Assembly: GCA_024734555.1 (NCBI GenBank)
Contig: JANPWX010000619.1
Coordinates: 2,324,076-2,388,075 of the forward strand
DNA: 64,000 bases
Source of the DNA: Trochalopteron elliotii
Taxonomy: Eukaryota > Chordata > Aves > Passeriformes > Leiothrichidae
Reading direction: 5' to 3'
Made by a program: the position numbers and the translations under genes. Positions 21,601 to 35,290 of this stretch are shown piece by piece. Under the pieces are notes generated by a model. That model was not told the origin of the DNA. It did no database searches and worked only from the letters and a program-made list of their open reading frames with translations. Each line of letters begins with the position of its first letter. The first letter of the stretch is position 1.

Positions 21601-24600
21601 CTCTAAGCAGCTTCAAACCATAACTTGTGTTTGGTCTGCATTCTGCAGACTAGAGTTTGTCAAGCACAGTGCTGCTCATGTCATTTCCATGTTCTCATGC
21701 ATGCATTAATATTTCAAACAATTAAAAGATGTTTATTATAGGTGTGTTTTGGACATGAAATAAGCTCTTGTGCTCTCAAAGGAAGGAGGAGTTCTTGGGC
21801 TCTCACTTCAGCTGGCTGGGCCCTGAAGCATCTGCTCACACATACATGGCAATCACCTTGCTTTGTTTTAGAGACTTATTCTGACCCTGCTGCAAATTTG
21901 GCTGGTTCTAGTGACATCCAGCAATAAGAGCTGTCAGTGAAGCTGGGAATGCTCCCAGCCACAGAGCAGCAGGTGTAAATGCTCTTCTACCCCAACTTAC
22001 TAAATACCTCAGGACTTGGGAAAATGAGGATAAAAGAAAGAGAATCAGGTTATCTACTTCATTCCCAGCTGAAGTACATCCTCAAGTTCCAGCCACTAAA
22101 AGACTCTATCCACCCTTCTGTGTTCTTTATGGGCACAGGCACCACTTCCAGAGGCAAGATCTTTCCCTCCCTAAATGCAAACTTATAAAGCAACTTGAAC
22201 CCCAAATCTCAGACTTTTCAGGAAAGCAGCCATACCAAGTGGTGATGCAAGAGCCTTCAATTTGCCTAACTTGTTATTTTTAATAGACAGGGCAGCCTAT
22301 GCCAATTAAAATTAAATTAAGTCTGTTTCCTACTAGCTGCATTTCAGGTCCAAGCAGCTTGACTCCCCTCACAGTGTATCAAACCCTTCCAAACACACAG
22401 AGAAAAATTTTGATGTGTTGACTGAATGTAGCAAAGTGCTTTTTTCTTTCTCTCTCTAGCTTAAAAATAAATCCCAGAAAAGACTTGGTAAATTTGGTGG
22501 ACATTGTTCCTACCACTTTTTACATTCAAATCTGCACAGCATGATAAAATACTTCTCTTCCCAGTGCTGTATGGAGACTTGGACTAAGGAGAAGTTTCTG
22601 TTAAGCACATTTATCCCATTCTTTCCTCTTTTGTTCAGTGGAATTCTTGATAATATGTAAGTATTTGGAGGTCACATTCATTATTGCAATCTAAGATGCC
22701 ATTTCTGGACTGAAAGTAAGAGCACCTACAGTTTAGCAAGATTTAATAGAGGTTGTTAAGGGTGTCTGACATTTTTTGACCTTTGCTCTTCTCTTTCAGA
22801 ATTTTAATAGATCTGATTTAATTAGGCAGAAACTGTTTAAGAATGAATGCAAATGTAAAGGCTCAGAAGGAAGGATACATGTATAAAGAAAGTTACCAAT
22901 TCAGTAACTTCAAATGGTAGCCAAACAAATCATGGTTCACATTGATGAGGACAGTCAACAGGAGAAATATCACTGGTTGGAAATTTGGAAGAAATCACAT
23001 CAACACCAAATTATGGTTAAGGAAAGTTTGAAAGTGAACCCAGTTCACGACTTTTTAGCTGGAAACATAGACAGCCTTTGGAATTACCCACACTGAAACA
23101 CAACAGTTTTTTCTGTTTGGCCACCTCATCCCCCTACACTCAGGATTGTTTTCTCTCTGAAAGAAGGAGCTTTTTCTCTAAGGGAGAAAGAGAAAGAACA
23201 GACACATTCAAATAACCAGAAATTCCCAGACAAGCAAAAGCCTTCGGGTCCCACACAATCTTTCTCCAGTTTAGCTTGGAACCTGGAAAACGGGCACTGA
23301 CATCAAGTTAAAAAGCATTTTCTGAAGCTGATGATCTCGGTAAGTCAGCTAAGAGCCAGCTGGGGGTGAGGGGTTCAGAAAACATGTCTTTTTCTCATTG
23401 GGTTCATTGTTCCTTACTGAAGTGTTTAAGGGGTAGTTTAGTCCCAAACATGATGTTTAGCTACTGCTTCAAACTAGTACACTCTGTCATGACCCTGGCT
23501 TTTATTCTTGTCACCTGGCCTTCTTCCACACACTATTGCTACTTCTATTGTCTCATCTCCTAAAAATAAAGAGACACTGAGATAAAAATATTCTTGTTCT
23601 GTGCCTAATGGAAACAGAGTACACAGAGTGTCCCCAAAGCTCCATAATGTCAAAGCTGTGAGAGGAAAATTATATTATATCCTAGGTCTAGGTTATTCCA
23701 ACAAATGTGAACAAAACATTACCACTTCTAAAGTTAACTGACCAGTAGTCCACATCCCACTATCAAATGGCTTATTTATCTGCATTACTTACAATACATC
23801 CTTTATCAGAACAGTCATTTTAAAATAAAGTCATTAGCTTGGGAAAGAAAAATAAGAGTACAGTTGCATAATTATTTTTGAAAGCTTTATGGAAATCATT
23901 ACATCATTTAGGCTGTAGAATTGAATCTTCTAAACTAATGACCCTCCTGTCTTCAGACCATGTCTGCTGATTTACAACATGAATCTGATCTTGTGCAGAT
24001 GGGAATAGATGCACATACATGCACATATATACAGGTGAAGGTGGAATTGATCTAATCAATGGCAGCAGGAATAAAACTCCAAGACACCAGATTATTTTTT
24101 TAAAAAAGTAGTTTATGTATTAGGGTATTATCTTAAAAGAAAAACAGAAGTATATTTAGACAATGGATAGGAAAAATTTTACAAAACAGATAAAGGTAAA
24201 AAATACTTCTCTCTAAATCAAGATAGGTGAGAGACGGGGGAGGGAAGAATAGGAAGCCAGTTATCACAAAACCCCAGGAGATAACAGTGTGGAATGGAAG
24301 GAGGAAAGCTTAGATAAAGGCAATTAAAATATTTTCTATGGTGCATTACATTTGGACTTCATTACAGTTGGTGTTTTGGAGTCCATACTGATACAAGCTA
24401 AAACATACTAGAGATATCCTAAGCAATCAGAATTATCTTTATAACTACAAAAACAGGTAGTTACCTTACATCGACATTCTGAAGCTATTGCTCTTTTCCA
24501 CCCTCAGCCACACTGGGGTGAACAGAGAATAACCTGAGAAACCAAGTAAACTGCAAACCTGGGAAATGAAGGACTTTATGATGGAATTAAAGTCTATATT

Positions 24601-27600
24601 AGAAAATGTGAATTACAGTCAAATGGAGAAGGGTGGGCTTTTTGAAACAAGTAAACTCCAGCACATCACACAGGATAATGCATCAGGTTAGATGCATTAT
24701 TAGACACTACATAAAATATTTGTCATGGGTTCTTCCACACAGGTACCCAAGACAAAAGTAAAGCAGAGAACTTTCAGTGACAGTTGTAATGAAATGTTTA
24801 CTGCATAACTGAAGAAAATAAGACCCAAAGATAAATAGAGGAGCCTGGCAACAAATCATATATCTGAAAATTAAATTATAGACTTCTGGCCAATAACAAA
24901 AAAAATGGGGAGTTTATCTTGAACATGTGGTATAGAATGAGTGCAGTTAAAGTAAAAGAAAGATTCAAGCACTTTTTGCATGGCTTTGTGCCAAGAACCA
25001 AAAAATCCTGCAGTTCTTTTTATGATAGCATATACAGACTTGATTTACTCCAGGGGTATGACAATTCAGCCCATATTTTTTGACAGAAAGTAAAATACTC
25101 AGATATTTGCCTTGATGTCTGTCAGGAACAAAAGTGAGTTTTAGGCAGACTTTTCCTTACCTCTTCTGAGGAAACATCAAAGTGTTGCTGCCAGCAAATT
25201 ACAGCTCAGGGAACTGGGACTTTGCTTGGCCCACACAGAAGAACATGCACTAAAGCTACTGAAACCAAATATTTGGTTTCTTCCAACAGCCATAGGAAGC
25301 TGAGACCCTTCAAAGAAATTGTTAGTCTCAGATGCATCTTCAGCACTGTTTGAAAATTCAGAATTACTCAAGACCAACAGTTGACAAGTATTCAGTTTGA
25401 TATGCTAAACAATTTTTTTATCATCCATGACTAACTTCTGAAAACCCATGACTGAAACAAAGTTTCGCCTTTTCTACTTCATGCTTCGCCTGAATATTTT
25501 CATTGTGTTCCTCCTGTAGCAATGAATACAATGCTAATACCTTCCATTTCCCAAAATCCTGCATCAGAGCCATGCAGTAAATATAGGCCTTAATTCACAG
25601 TTCTCCTGATGGGTCTCAAGAGCAACAGTTTTCAGTTCAGGGGAATTTGATGATACAGCAGGAAAACCAAACAGAAATTTTGGCTTAATAGCTTCCATAG
25701 CTCTGAGGCATCTTGTAATAGTTTATTTCTGTTCTCCACAAGCTCAGTTATTAGCCAAACCCTCTGGCTACTGACCAACTTATCTCATGCTCTTGGGAAA
25801 CATGGACATTCACTTCCATCTAATCTTTAGGTGAAAATAAATGAACTAATTTCAGCTACTGAACACCTGAACCACTTCTTATTCCTTCTGAAGTGACCAA
25901 AATACACATATTGAAACTAAATCTGAAATTTTTTATGTCATGTCACAAAGGAGGAAAGCAGAGCTGCTATACTGGCAAGTTCTTGGATTCTGAAAGCACC
26001 TTGAGAGCTGAAACCAGCACAGTATATGGGTGAAAGACCAAACCAGTAAACTTCAAGAAGAAAAGTAAACTCAAACTTCAGGCCTTACTCAGCTGCCTTT
26101 CAGCCATGCAGACAGCATTCACTACAAATAACTACTTCACTACATTGCCTGTATTTAACTTCAGACCAAAAAAGGCCCCTCAAACTTACCTCAACAATTC
26201 ATACTCCAAAGGAGCCATAGAAGTGGAAGTCAGTATTTGAAAAATAGTATTTCACAACTTAACCAGAGAGTTATCTAGGATGCACAATCTGCAATCCAGT
26301 TATTAATGTGGAAAGATTTTCTTACCCCTTGAGACAGGCAATGTCTCCTCCTATTTTACTCTGGCCTTTTGATTTACATATGGGACCAACAAAATACTAA
26401 GTGGTAGGATCTCCAGGCACAACATCAGAGGGAGAAAGTTATCAAAATATGTTCTGCATCCTGACAGATATCACAGACTGGCTTTTAGGTCACTTAATGC
26501 TATTACAGAGTGTTTCAGAAATGCATATAACACTGAACCATGCCGTGCTTTTTTGCTACCACAGGACATAGCCCTTTGGCATACTTATACATATGAATTG
26601 TGCCCAGGATAGACAGCACGCAACTGACAGTCAAAGGTCATACCATACATACCTGGGTTCATTGTGTATTTTTACAGAAGTTTGACATAAACCACCTTAA
26701 AAATGTCACTGCTTTTCCTATGTGTCTTGACTTAATCTATATTAATATTTTATACTAGTGTTCTCCTTACCAAAAGCTATTCTATTTACCTGGAGTCACA
26801 TCTCATCCAATTTCATTCTCCCCCTTCCTGAGAAACAAGATTTCCTCCCTCAGGCTTCACATATAGCAACCATAGGCCAACTTTGCAACACCCACCAGCA
26901 CAGCATCAAAGGAAGTGCCTACTGAAATATTTATAAACTTGAATTCCATGCCACAATACAAACTTCCTCCTTATATGTGAGTTAGATAAACACCTATTTG
27001 AAGGAAAACACAACTAAGCTGTTCTGTGAAGTAGAATAAGGAAAGTAAACGATTCAGGCCCAACTCAGTCACTCTAAAGCTGTTACAAAGGTCATCAAAA
27101 GAACATGACTGTGACAATACCAGTTAGCAAACTCCCTATCTCTATGGAAACTTCAACAGGCTGATGACTGATCCATCTGGAGGGTTGAATGTTCTAGGAC
27201 CTCTAAAACAAGGGCATCCCTGCAGAGAAAGCAAAGAAGTTGGTACTGACAGTTTGTACTCTATAGAAAATGCATCAGTTCCCAGCAGTGCCCCACAGGG
27301 ACTTTTCAGTAACCCTTAGGTAACTATCTATTTATTAAACTACTCCAGGGAAGTTTTGCATTCAGTGCAGGCAGGAATTAAAGGAGTCTCTGTCAGGGAG
27401 ATTTGGGGATACATAGTCACCCTAGGACAGCTCACTGGCACTGTTATGAGATAGGCCAGTATGAAAGATCTGTTCAGGAGATCCTTACAGGCATTCAGCT
27501 GGAGGAATTTCAGATTTAGCGAGGTTAAGAGTGTATAACAACTAGCATCTTACACAGAGAGCCTGTGTTTATCTTGGCAGAACCCTGGGGCCCCTCACAT

Positions 27601-28591
27601 CTGTCAGCACTGCAGCTACATCCATCCTCACCTGACACTGAGTTCCAGACTGCGTACACAGTTTGGCTTCACCTTAGCTCAAGGCCTTGATCACACCATT
27701 CTGCCACAAACAGATGAGGAGATTGTGGCACCTGCAAGAAGCCAAGGATGAGCTTAACAAGCAGCCTTAGTACAGCAGACCAACACTCTTGTCAGCTTCT
27801 GTTGCCACAACACACAGAATCCTTTGCTGCATCGTGCCAGTTTCACAACCCGTTTAATCAAGTAAAAATGGGACTGCCAGCATGAATAATTCCTATTTCC
27901 AGATACTTTTCACTTCCCTGTGATGATTATATCTAACACACCTTGTACATTCACTTTTCTAGGGGCAAAACAATCTGGTGTAGAACAATTTTACCCTACT
28001 TGAATAACTGAAAACTGTGAGATGAAAACCCAGACCATCTGAAACCTAGGCAGTTAGACTAAAAAATTGCCCAAAGGTATGTACTAGCTTTCCCACCCAT
28101 GTGCTTCTTCTGCCTCTCCCATTTTGGCAAACTCACAGGCACAGATACTTACCATTTAACAATTAGACTAACTCCATTTTCATGCTGCTAAATAAACGTT
28201 ACTTAAGAAAAGACAATTTATGAGCTATGCTACAATTAGAAATCCACTTCAGAAAAAAAAACTTGATATTAAAATAACTCAAATTCCCTAGTGAGATCAG
28301 AGCTACCTAATACAGGATAGAAATCCAGTTTTTAAATGCAGTACTTTGATGAAGGAAACCACGGAGCAGCACACACTAAGATATATGTAAAGAGAAATCC
28401 AAGTGTTAGCCATTCTGCTGGTCAAACTAAACTGAGCTCTAGCAAAGCTTTCCAAAGTGCCTCAGGCAAATTTCAATGTGTTTTAAGACAGAGTTATAAA
28501 TTCAGCATAGGTATCAAAGAAAAGTGTACCCGCCTAGTGGCAAGGAATCACTTCACAGTAAACAGCAAGCCCTATTTTTAGCAGTAAATAT
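18620..28591. other. Long featureless non-coding stretch
   Basis: Nearly 10 kb without a recognisable gene, RNA or well-defined mobile element. The longest open frames are about 60-80 codons and resemble nothing known. A short palindrome (TTCCCTTT/AAAGGGAA, 21108-21127) and A-rich runs near 21369 and 21534 are the only simple features. A segment around 20750-21130 has faint, unordered resemblance to an ancient LINE and was not called. Confidence 0.65.
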
Positions 28592-28660
28592 AGAACAGAA
28601 TTATGGAATCATCCAGGTTGGAAAAGACCTCTAAGATCATCAAGTCAAATCATTCCAGTA
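28592..28660 (-). mobile_element. CR1 LINE 3' terminal fragment, minus strand
   Basis: The plus strand reads 'ACAGAATTATGGAATCATCC', 'AGGTTGGAAAAGACCTCTAA' and 'GATCATCAAGTCAAATCATT', the reverse complement of the CR1 3' terminus. Only about 70 bases remain. The element is a short dead remnant. Confidence 0.85.
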
Positions 28661-30421
28661 GTATAAAAGTCCTGCAGCTGGGTAAGAGAAACCATCCCCA
28701 AAGGCAATCTGATTACTGATGGCAAAATGAATATCCAGATATTTGTATCAGGAAAAGATGCAGTAATGTTCCTATAACATTTATCAAACAGCATTTAACA
28801 AACATAAAATTTTAAAATAACACGGCCACATGGGTATAGAGGTATAGAGCTGGTCTGTGATTTCATGAGATTAGACATACAGAAGCCAGGAGAAAGGTGC
28901 TGGTGGTAGGAAGGAAGAGGGAAAAAAACACAAAACCAAACAATGAACAACTACCAACGAGGAAATGAGTACTCAAACAGCTTCAGATGAAAATTTGGGG
29001 AAGTGATATCACTGGAGCCTTGTCCTACAAAGTCTCTCAATACTAGTCTTAAAGATGCCTTCTCATTTGGAGCTGCTGTCAATTTAGACCTTTCCACAGC
29101 AGGGACTCAAGACAAAAAACAAAAGACAAGTTAAGAGGGACTCCAAATGCTTAAGGGAGGTGATCAGAGGTAAAAAAAATCAGTTTAAGAGGTAGTAAAA
29201 TGCAATTCCCATCTCAGGAGAATAATTTGCTTGGGGAGACCATTCCTAAAGGCTCCTCTTGAACCCCGAGTCCTCTTGTATAAGGGTTTGCAGATAATGA
29301 TTTCCCCCTCACAAAAGCATTATTTAAGAGGCATTTATTGAGGCAACACAGACAGCACGGGTAGGCTTGCCATGACAATTCTACAGGAATGACTGTTTGA
29401 AGCCCAGTTTCAACGTTTCTGCACTTTTAAAGCTAGCATAGAGATTTTATAGTTGCCTAAATAACAAAAGCAAAATATTCCTCCAGGGAGAAGGGAAAAC
29501 ATAATAAATACTTATTATCTAGAGAATTGTTTACACTGCAGTATTTGTACTACAAAGGTTGATTAGCTGATGTGAATAAAAGTGGTAAAGGGAATTAATT
29601 TTCAGCCATGGACTGCATTAGAGCTTAGGGCAGTCCCTCTCCTTTGTCGAGTGAGAATGAAGATTGGAGGGGATATGGTGCAGAAGCCATGCAAACAACT
29701 ACTTTTAATCTCTGCAGTCACTCAATGTGATTTATTTGCTGAGACACACAATAAGTACAAGACTTCAAGTCCCTTAAGCACAGGTGATACACACACACAG
29801 AGCCTTTTAGAAGTTTCATTTCTCAGGCCTCAAAATTCCTCTGAGCATCTCTGCAGTGAGAATGTCACCAGGTTTCTAGAATAGAGCTACTATTACAGAG
29901 CAAGGGGGAATCTTTACTTCATTAAGAAGAGTTCATACGATACAAATCACTCCTACATAATTTAAGAATCCCACAAATAATTCAAAATAACTTTTCACAT
30001 AGTAAGCCTTAAGTAGATTGGTTCAGTGCTTCTGCAACAGCTCTGCTTTGGGCACTCTTCTGTACAATCCTGAACGGTTTTGTTTTCTGATGTATAATAC
30101 ACCTGCAACTTAGAGTGGAAGGTGTAATTAACACTTTCAAAAGTTAACAGAAGTGTTTTAAGGGGCAAGAATCTAGTTAAATGCATTTCCCACAGGAAGA
30201 CAATTCTAAATATTTATCACCTTAAAATTACACCACATTCACATGACTGCTGTCAGGGATCAATACAGGAAATAAAATTTTAAATAAATATTGCAAAGCC
30301 CATGTAGGAAATTTTATAGAAAGACATCACAACAGAGTAGGAGGAATACCTTACTGGAGGAAGTTGAGAAGGCCTGTTCTCCACACTGAAGAGTCTCCAG
30401 TGCAGCCGGTGGTTAAGGAGG
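28661..30421. other. Non-coding sequence
   Basis: No gene is recognised. The plus frame of 100 codons at 29582-29884 has no known domain. Confidence 0.65.
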
Positions 30422-30448
30422 AAAAAAAAAAAAAAAAAAAAAAAAAAA
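30422..30448 (+). repeat. Poly-A tract, 27 A
   Basis: A pure A27 homopolymer. The upstream sequence shows no poly(A) signal at the right distance, no mRNA-like frame and no flanking target duplication, so it is probably a simple homopolymer, not a retrocopy tail. Confidence 0.9.
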
Positions 30449-33384
30449 GCCCAGATGTTAACATATAGCTGCTTTACTGAAAGATCCAACTTCTACAGGA
30501 GACTGCCCAGTGTAAAGGTCTCACATTTCACAGCAGAATCTCTCCAAGCTGAACTTGGGCAACCCCTGAGGAAAAGGCAAGTTGGTTCCTCTTTTCAGTT
30601 AATCCTTGGCTTTTTTCAAAAGACCTTCCCAGAAAAGATAATTAATGCTAATTACAGAGTTTGGGTTTTTTAAATGAAGTACACAAACCTCCATCTCTAT
30701 AAAACTGAGCCCTATTAGATGTTGAAATAAAGAAATGCAAGACTTCAAAGGGGTTTTTTACTCATCCTCAGAGACATTCAGCGCATCTTGCATCAAAAAT
30801 AAGTTGTATTAAAATTAAATTGCTTTTAAAGCAGCAGTGGTCTCTTGCTTTTGAGCTAGTCTACAGCTCTGAACTTCTATGAGGGTTCTTAAAGACAGGC
30901 AGGAGAAAAAAATGCAAGAGAAATAAATTTTTCACTTAAATTAACGCAAAATGCATTTTTTGATTTCCTGTTGAATTGCTCTAAACCAGTGATTAAAACA
31001 ACATAAAATATATGGATCATTCCTCTTTAAAAAGTCAAAATCTGCAACTAGACTCAGTTGTTAACTTTTGTTTGTACAATATTCACAAATGTGGTATTGT
31101 ATTTATTTATTCTAATCCTATACCACACCTTTTTTTTTTATTTACACAACATATACATCTCATTCTCCCTTTCTTCCTCTCTGACAGATGCCTCACTGTG
31201 CAACACTTTTGGCGTCAATAATGGTATCCTGGGGTTGCCCAAGGCTAGGATTTGGTATATCCTGGCCACATTTCCAGAGTTCCTTCAGGTAGCAATGGTG
31301 GATAATTGAGTATTGCGGTTCCTGCTACTACATTTTATTTGCACTGTTGTAGGTTCTGGATACCACAGTCAGGTGGAAGCATCCTATTGTGACAGACACT
31401 TAAGGGCACATGATGAAAAGATGTTCTTTCATCAAAATGTCTACAATCCAGGCAAGACTGTGGATGGGAGAAGGAGTTGGATGTAAGGAAGTCAGAATCC
31501 ACAACAGAGTTGTTTCCATTCAGAGAGATGAGAGAACTACAATATGCAATACTGTTAAGAATTGGAAAAGTCAGGGGGAAAAGTTCAACTCAAACAATTT
31601 ACAAAATTTTATAAATATATATATACACTTTATATACACTTCATAAAATTTTTCAAGTCCACTGCAGAAGAGTGTACGAGTTCTGCTCTGAATTATTAGC
31701 AATTCTTTTTTTCAATTTCTTGCCCTGAAAATGGTGTCCACGGGAAGGTCAAAGCAGCAGAGTGGTGGACTTTGCCCTCCCAATAGCCCAATCTCCCCTC
31801 CATCTAAACAGATTTGGGTAACATAAAGCTCAGATCTGTTCTTGTATACACTGTGCGTGAGGAAAATCAGCGGCTGATGTCAGTGGAGGCAAACTGAAGC
31901 AGTGCCAGGTTAAGCTGTACTGAAAGCCAGCCCATGTACCATATTGCTGAGGGGTTTTTTTGCCAGACCTTCCTCAAATCCTGTCCAATGTCTTCCAATG
32001 CCAAACCCAGCATCTGAATCCTAAAGAACCATCAGAAATAAATCAATCTGATCCTCAGGCTGCCCACAGCAGAAGTAGCTTGGGTTCTGATGTGCATTTC
32101 AGACATGGAGACTTCAAAATCCTTTCATAAATAGCAGCTCTTTGCTCATAAAATGATCAGAAAGAAGAGAGACAAAATATTTATTTTCATTTTTCCTTCT
32201 ACCTCACCCATTGCAGATGGCATCTGAGCAAACAGTTGTCTTTTTTAATAAAATTCACCCAAAAAATAAGCATACATTTTTGATGACTTACACCTGAGCA
32301 CTCATTTAAAAGTTCATATTATACCTTTTTGTTCATATGATGTTCATATAAAATGCACTATGCATTTTCCTGACTCACTTCCAAATACCATAAGAACAAA
32401 TAGAAATCCTTCCCATCACTCAAACAGCCAGAAATGTACATGACACTCTTGCAGAGGTTAAAAAAGGCCTTTTAGCTTCAGCTGAATGCTATTCATTTCT
32501 GAAGGCACTACTCTTGGTAGTCTTTGTTATTTTATCTTTGAGGAAACCTTGTAAATGAGATTATAATGCAATATTACTAATTTAATAGATTGCAAAGGTG
32601 TTCAGGGTCAAAAGCAAGCAATTTATTCCATTCTGAATGTAGACTTTATCTTTCTCCTTCCCATAAGCTCTTGAACATCCGTAAATATCTACATATACTC
32701 TCAGCTCCCCATCACAGCTGTTTGCACTTACACCAAGTGAAGCTGATGCACATGGAAAATTTGACCACTCTGTATGGCAAACGTATTTATTTTGGCATCT
32801 TTATGTGACACGAGGGACAAAGGCAAACACTGAAAAATTACTGCTTCTCCCCACCACATCTGTTTGCTTCCACAGCCTCTTGACTATCTCCTGTGCTTCC
32901 CTGTGAGATCAGCTCTTCTTTCTAACCCTGGCAACTACCTTGTCTCCTTCAGCTTGAGTAAGATTAGACCTGCTTGATCAGCCTTTCTTTTCAACTTTTT
33001 TCTGCCAGAGTTCACATAAATTGCAGAGACAGAAAGGATAAGATTTACACCTTTCCTTCTAAGAAAATTATTTGCTTTTCACGTTTTTTATTCACAGCTC
33101 AAGAGGCCAGCCTAATCCTGCTTTCCATCTTGATTCTCCAAATGCATACACAACTAAGATAATCTACTGACATTTTAGCGTAGAGTATTCTTCTGCATGA
33201 CACTCACCACCACTTGCATCCATACAGTTTCTTTTCTGTTTCCCACCTGACCCCTGACCAGATCATTTGCACAACATTAGGAAACCTTTTTATTATGTAC
33301 CTAGTCCTTTCAAATTAATCTTTAATCCTGTTCAAAGGTTTACTAATATTGTATTTCAAAATGTTGTTTCTTCTCTGCTCTTTA
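30449..33384. other. Non-coding sequence
   Basis: No gene is recognised. Contains a short AT dinucleotide run near 31611-31626. Frames at 31012-31221, 31058-31309 and 31410-31646 are short, overlapping or without motifs. Confidence 0.65.
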
Positions 33385-33490
33385 TTAATATCCACTTTAG
33401 GGAGCGAGTCCGTGAACTCAGATAACTTTGTTACTCCCCAAGATGATTAATGAGGCGATCTTAAGTATCAATAGCACAACACTAGAATTT
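33385..33490. promoter_or_regulatory. Candidate regulatory block
   Basis: A short non-repetitive block with several CpGs in CpG-poor surroundings (AGGGAGCGAGTCCGTG, GAGGCGATC) and homeodomain or forkhead-like cores (TTATTAATATCC, GATTAATGAG). This mix of isolated CpGs and TAAT cores is typical of conserved enhancers. Conservation is not testable here. Confidence 0.25.
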
Positions 33491-34839
33491 TGAAAAACTC
33501 TTTACATTACACTGCAAAAAAGCGATTTGTAATTTTCACATAAAACAACTCCAGAATGAAGATGTTTCCTCCAGTTAAGTCTTTGTTTATCTTAACCACG
33601 ACAAAAGCACACCCCTTTTACTCTAGGTTGCATGCTATAGTCTCCACATGAAGTGGTTTACATCCACTGGTTTCAGCACATAAACACAGAATATTATCCT
33701 GTGAAATGAAGATGAAGCTCTGTGGAACTTCTATATTTATAAATTAAGCTTGTAAACGAAGAAACTTTCCTGGAAGACATCAAGACCCTGGAGTGTTCCT
33801 TTTCTAAGGATGGTTTGGTATCATAAAAGTCAAAGCTGGAATGTTAGTGGGTTGCATATTAAGCTTAAGACAAGCTGATTACAATGAAGTCTGCTTTGAC
33901 AGCTACCATCCTAACACTGACAACACATTGTACTCTGCCATCAGGTTTCTCCCTCTAGCAATCTGTATTTCTACTAAACACATAAGCAAATTCTTCATAT
34001 AAAGAGGGAATTAAGTTGTAGCTTCACCTGTCCAAAACACTAAAAGGCTAAAGCTGGCAGAAATAAAAAGCTAGGGTAATAGGCTTCACCTGTCTGTTCG
34101 TTTTGCAGCTGCTGTTCTTGTGTCCTTCCAGGGCAAGCTATGGTCAGAAATAGAAAATTACATACCACAAAGAATGTCTTATCAGAAATCCAAGCTATGC
34201 TGAAAGTAGCAAGTGTCAAAACCACAGCAAGTGCCTTTCTTGTGAGATGTCTCAGCTTAAACACCTTGACCAGTTCAGATAAGGTTTACCACAGCCTTTG
34301 GATATGATTTTCCAAGCCTCTCTAACTGTCCACTCTCAAAGATGTGGATTACGCTAGCTTGTTGAGCAGTCATTTTCCATCCTTTCTGCTAGGAGTTGAT
34401 AGTTACATGGACATTCAGCTTTCACAAAAGCAAGTGTCAGCTTCCCAGAAGCAGCCGAGCCTTCTAAGTATGTCACCCAGGCCAGCCTCACCTTGCTACT
34501 TCCCTAAGGAGGTTGGGGAGGGCAGCAGCAGGAGGCTGGATGTGAGCAAAAGAAAGCCAGCAAGAGCACTAGGGAGCAGACAGACAGATGGGAGTCCTGT
34601 TAGCCCAGACAAAGCTAAAATGCTGGCAAAGCTACCCCAATACCTCCCCCATTCTTCTAGAACTGCCAATCACCTCTGTACAACAAGGGCCAACCCAGAC
34701 CTTCTCTTACATCACAAAAAAGACTTGATGGTAGAGACTATTTGTTGCAGCAGTCCTCTTATTAGAGAGCAAAAATGAGCCAAGGCACAGACTTCTTGTT
34801 TAACACAGCATAAAAAGGGTCCCGATTTAGTCCTCTTTA
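33491..34839. other. Non-coding sequence
   Basis: No gene is recognised. The 144-codon plus frame at 34344-34778 has serine, proline and lysine-rich composition but no domain, no good splice context and no antisense support. It is probably a chance open frame. Confidence 0.55.
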
Positions 34840-35290
34840 CAGCTCAGCCATCCTGACTCCACCTATTCACTGACTCTGCCTGCAGCAAGCTCCTACTGTA
34901 GGTTTCCCTCACAGCCTCTGACTGCTGGTTATTTCCTGCTAAACTATAACTGCACGTATTGGTTTGCAGACTCTGAGTGCAGGTTTTTACCTAGCTAGAC
35001 TATGACTGGAGGTTCCAAGAACAGGCTTTAACTGCAGACCCAGACTGACCTCACAGCAGTGACTCTCTCTCACCAGGATACTGCTTCATGATTCTCAAAG
35101 TTCCTCCTTCATGATAATCCTCCCTTATTAGCTAACCTCCTCTTTTATCTCGCTCATCCTTATTGGATGTAGCTGTTACTCATCAGGGGTGAGGCTCTAT
35201 TGATTAATTAATACAGTCGTTATTTATCAGGAGTGAGATCACCTGTATTCCCCTCTCTTACAACTATTTAAGATGCATCAAGATAAAAAT
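34840..35290 (+). mobile_element. Probable old LTR fragment
   Basis: The block looks like a retroviral U3 region. A degenerate tandem repeat (listed separately) is followed by 'CTTATTAGCTAAC' and a partly duplicated segment, GTTACTCATCAGGGGTGAG and GTTATTTATCAGGAGTGAG, about 42 bp apart. A TATA-like 'TATTTAAG' lies at 35265-35272. I could not find convincing TG/CA ends or a target duplication, so the limits are approximate and the family is unknown. No internal retroviral genes are present. Confidence 0.35.
34871..35055 (+). repeat. Degenerate tandem repeat, about 27-bp period
   Basis: Related units begin at 34894, 34919, 34947, 34974, 35003 and 35029 (spacings 25, 28, 27, 29 and 26), with a weaker one at 34871. 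Each starts with a TRACTG-like core: TACTGTAGG, TGACTGCTGG, TAACTGCACG, TGAGTGCAGG, TGACTGGAGG, TAACTGCAGA. Pairs of units also match as a unit of about 55 bp, with ACTAT recurring. Such arrays are common as enhancer repeats in retroviral U3 regions, which fits the surrounding LTR call, but an independent old minisatellite is possible. Confidence 0.6.

Noticed and set aside
34344..34778. 144-codon plus-strand frame
   Set aside because: No domain, no promoter or splice evidence, and located just before a probable LTR. Likely chance.
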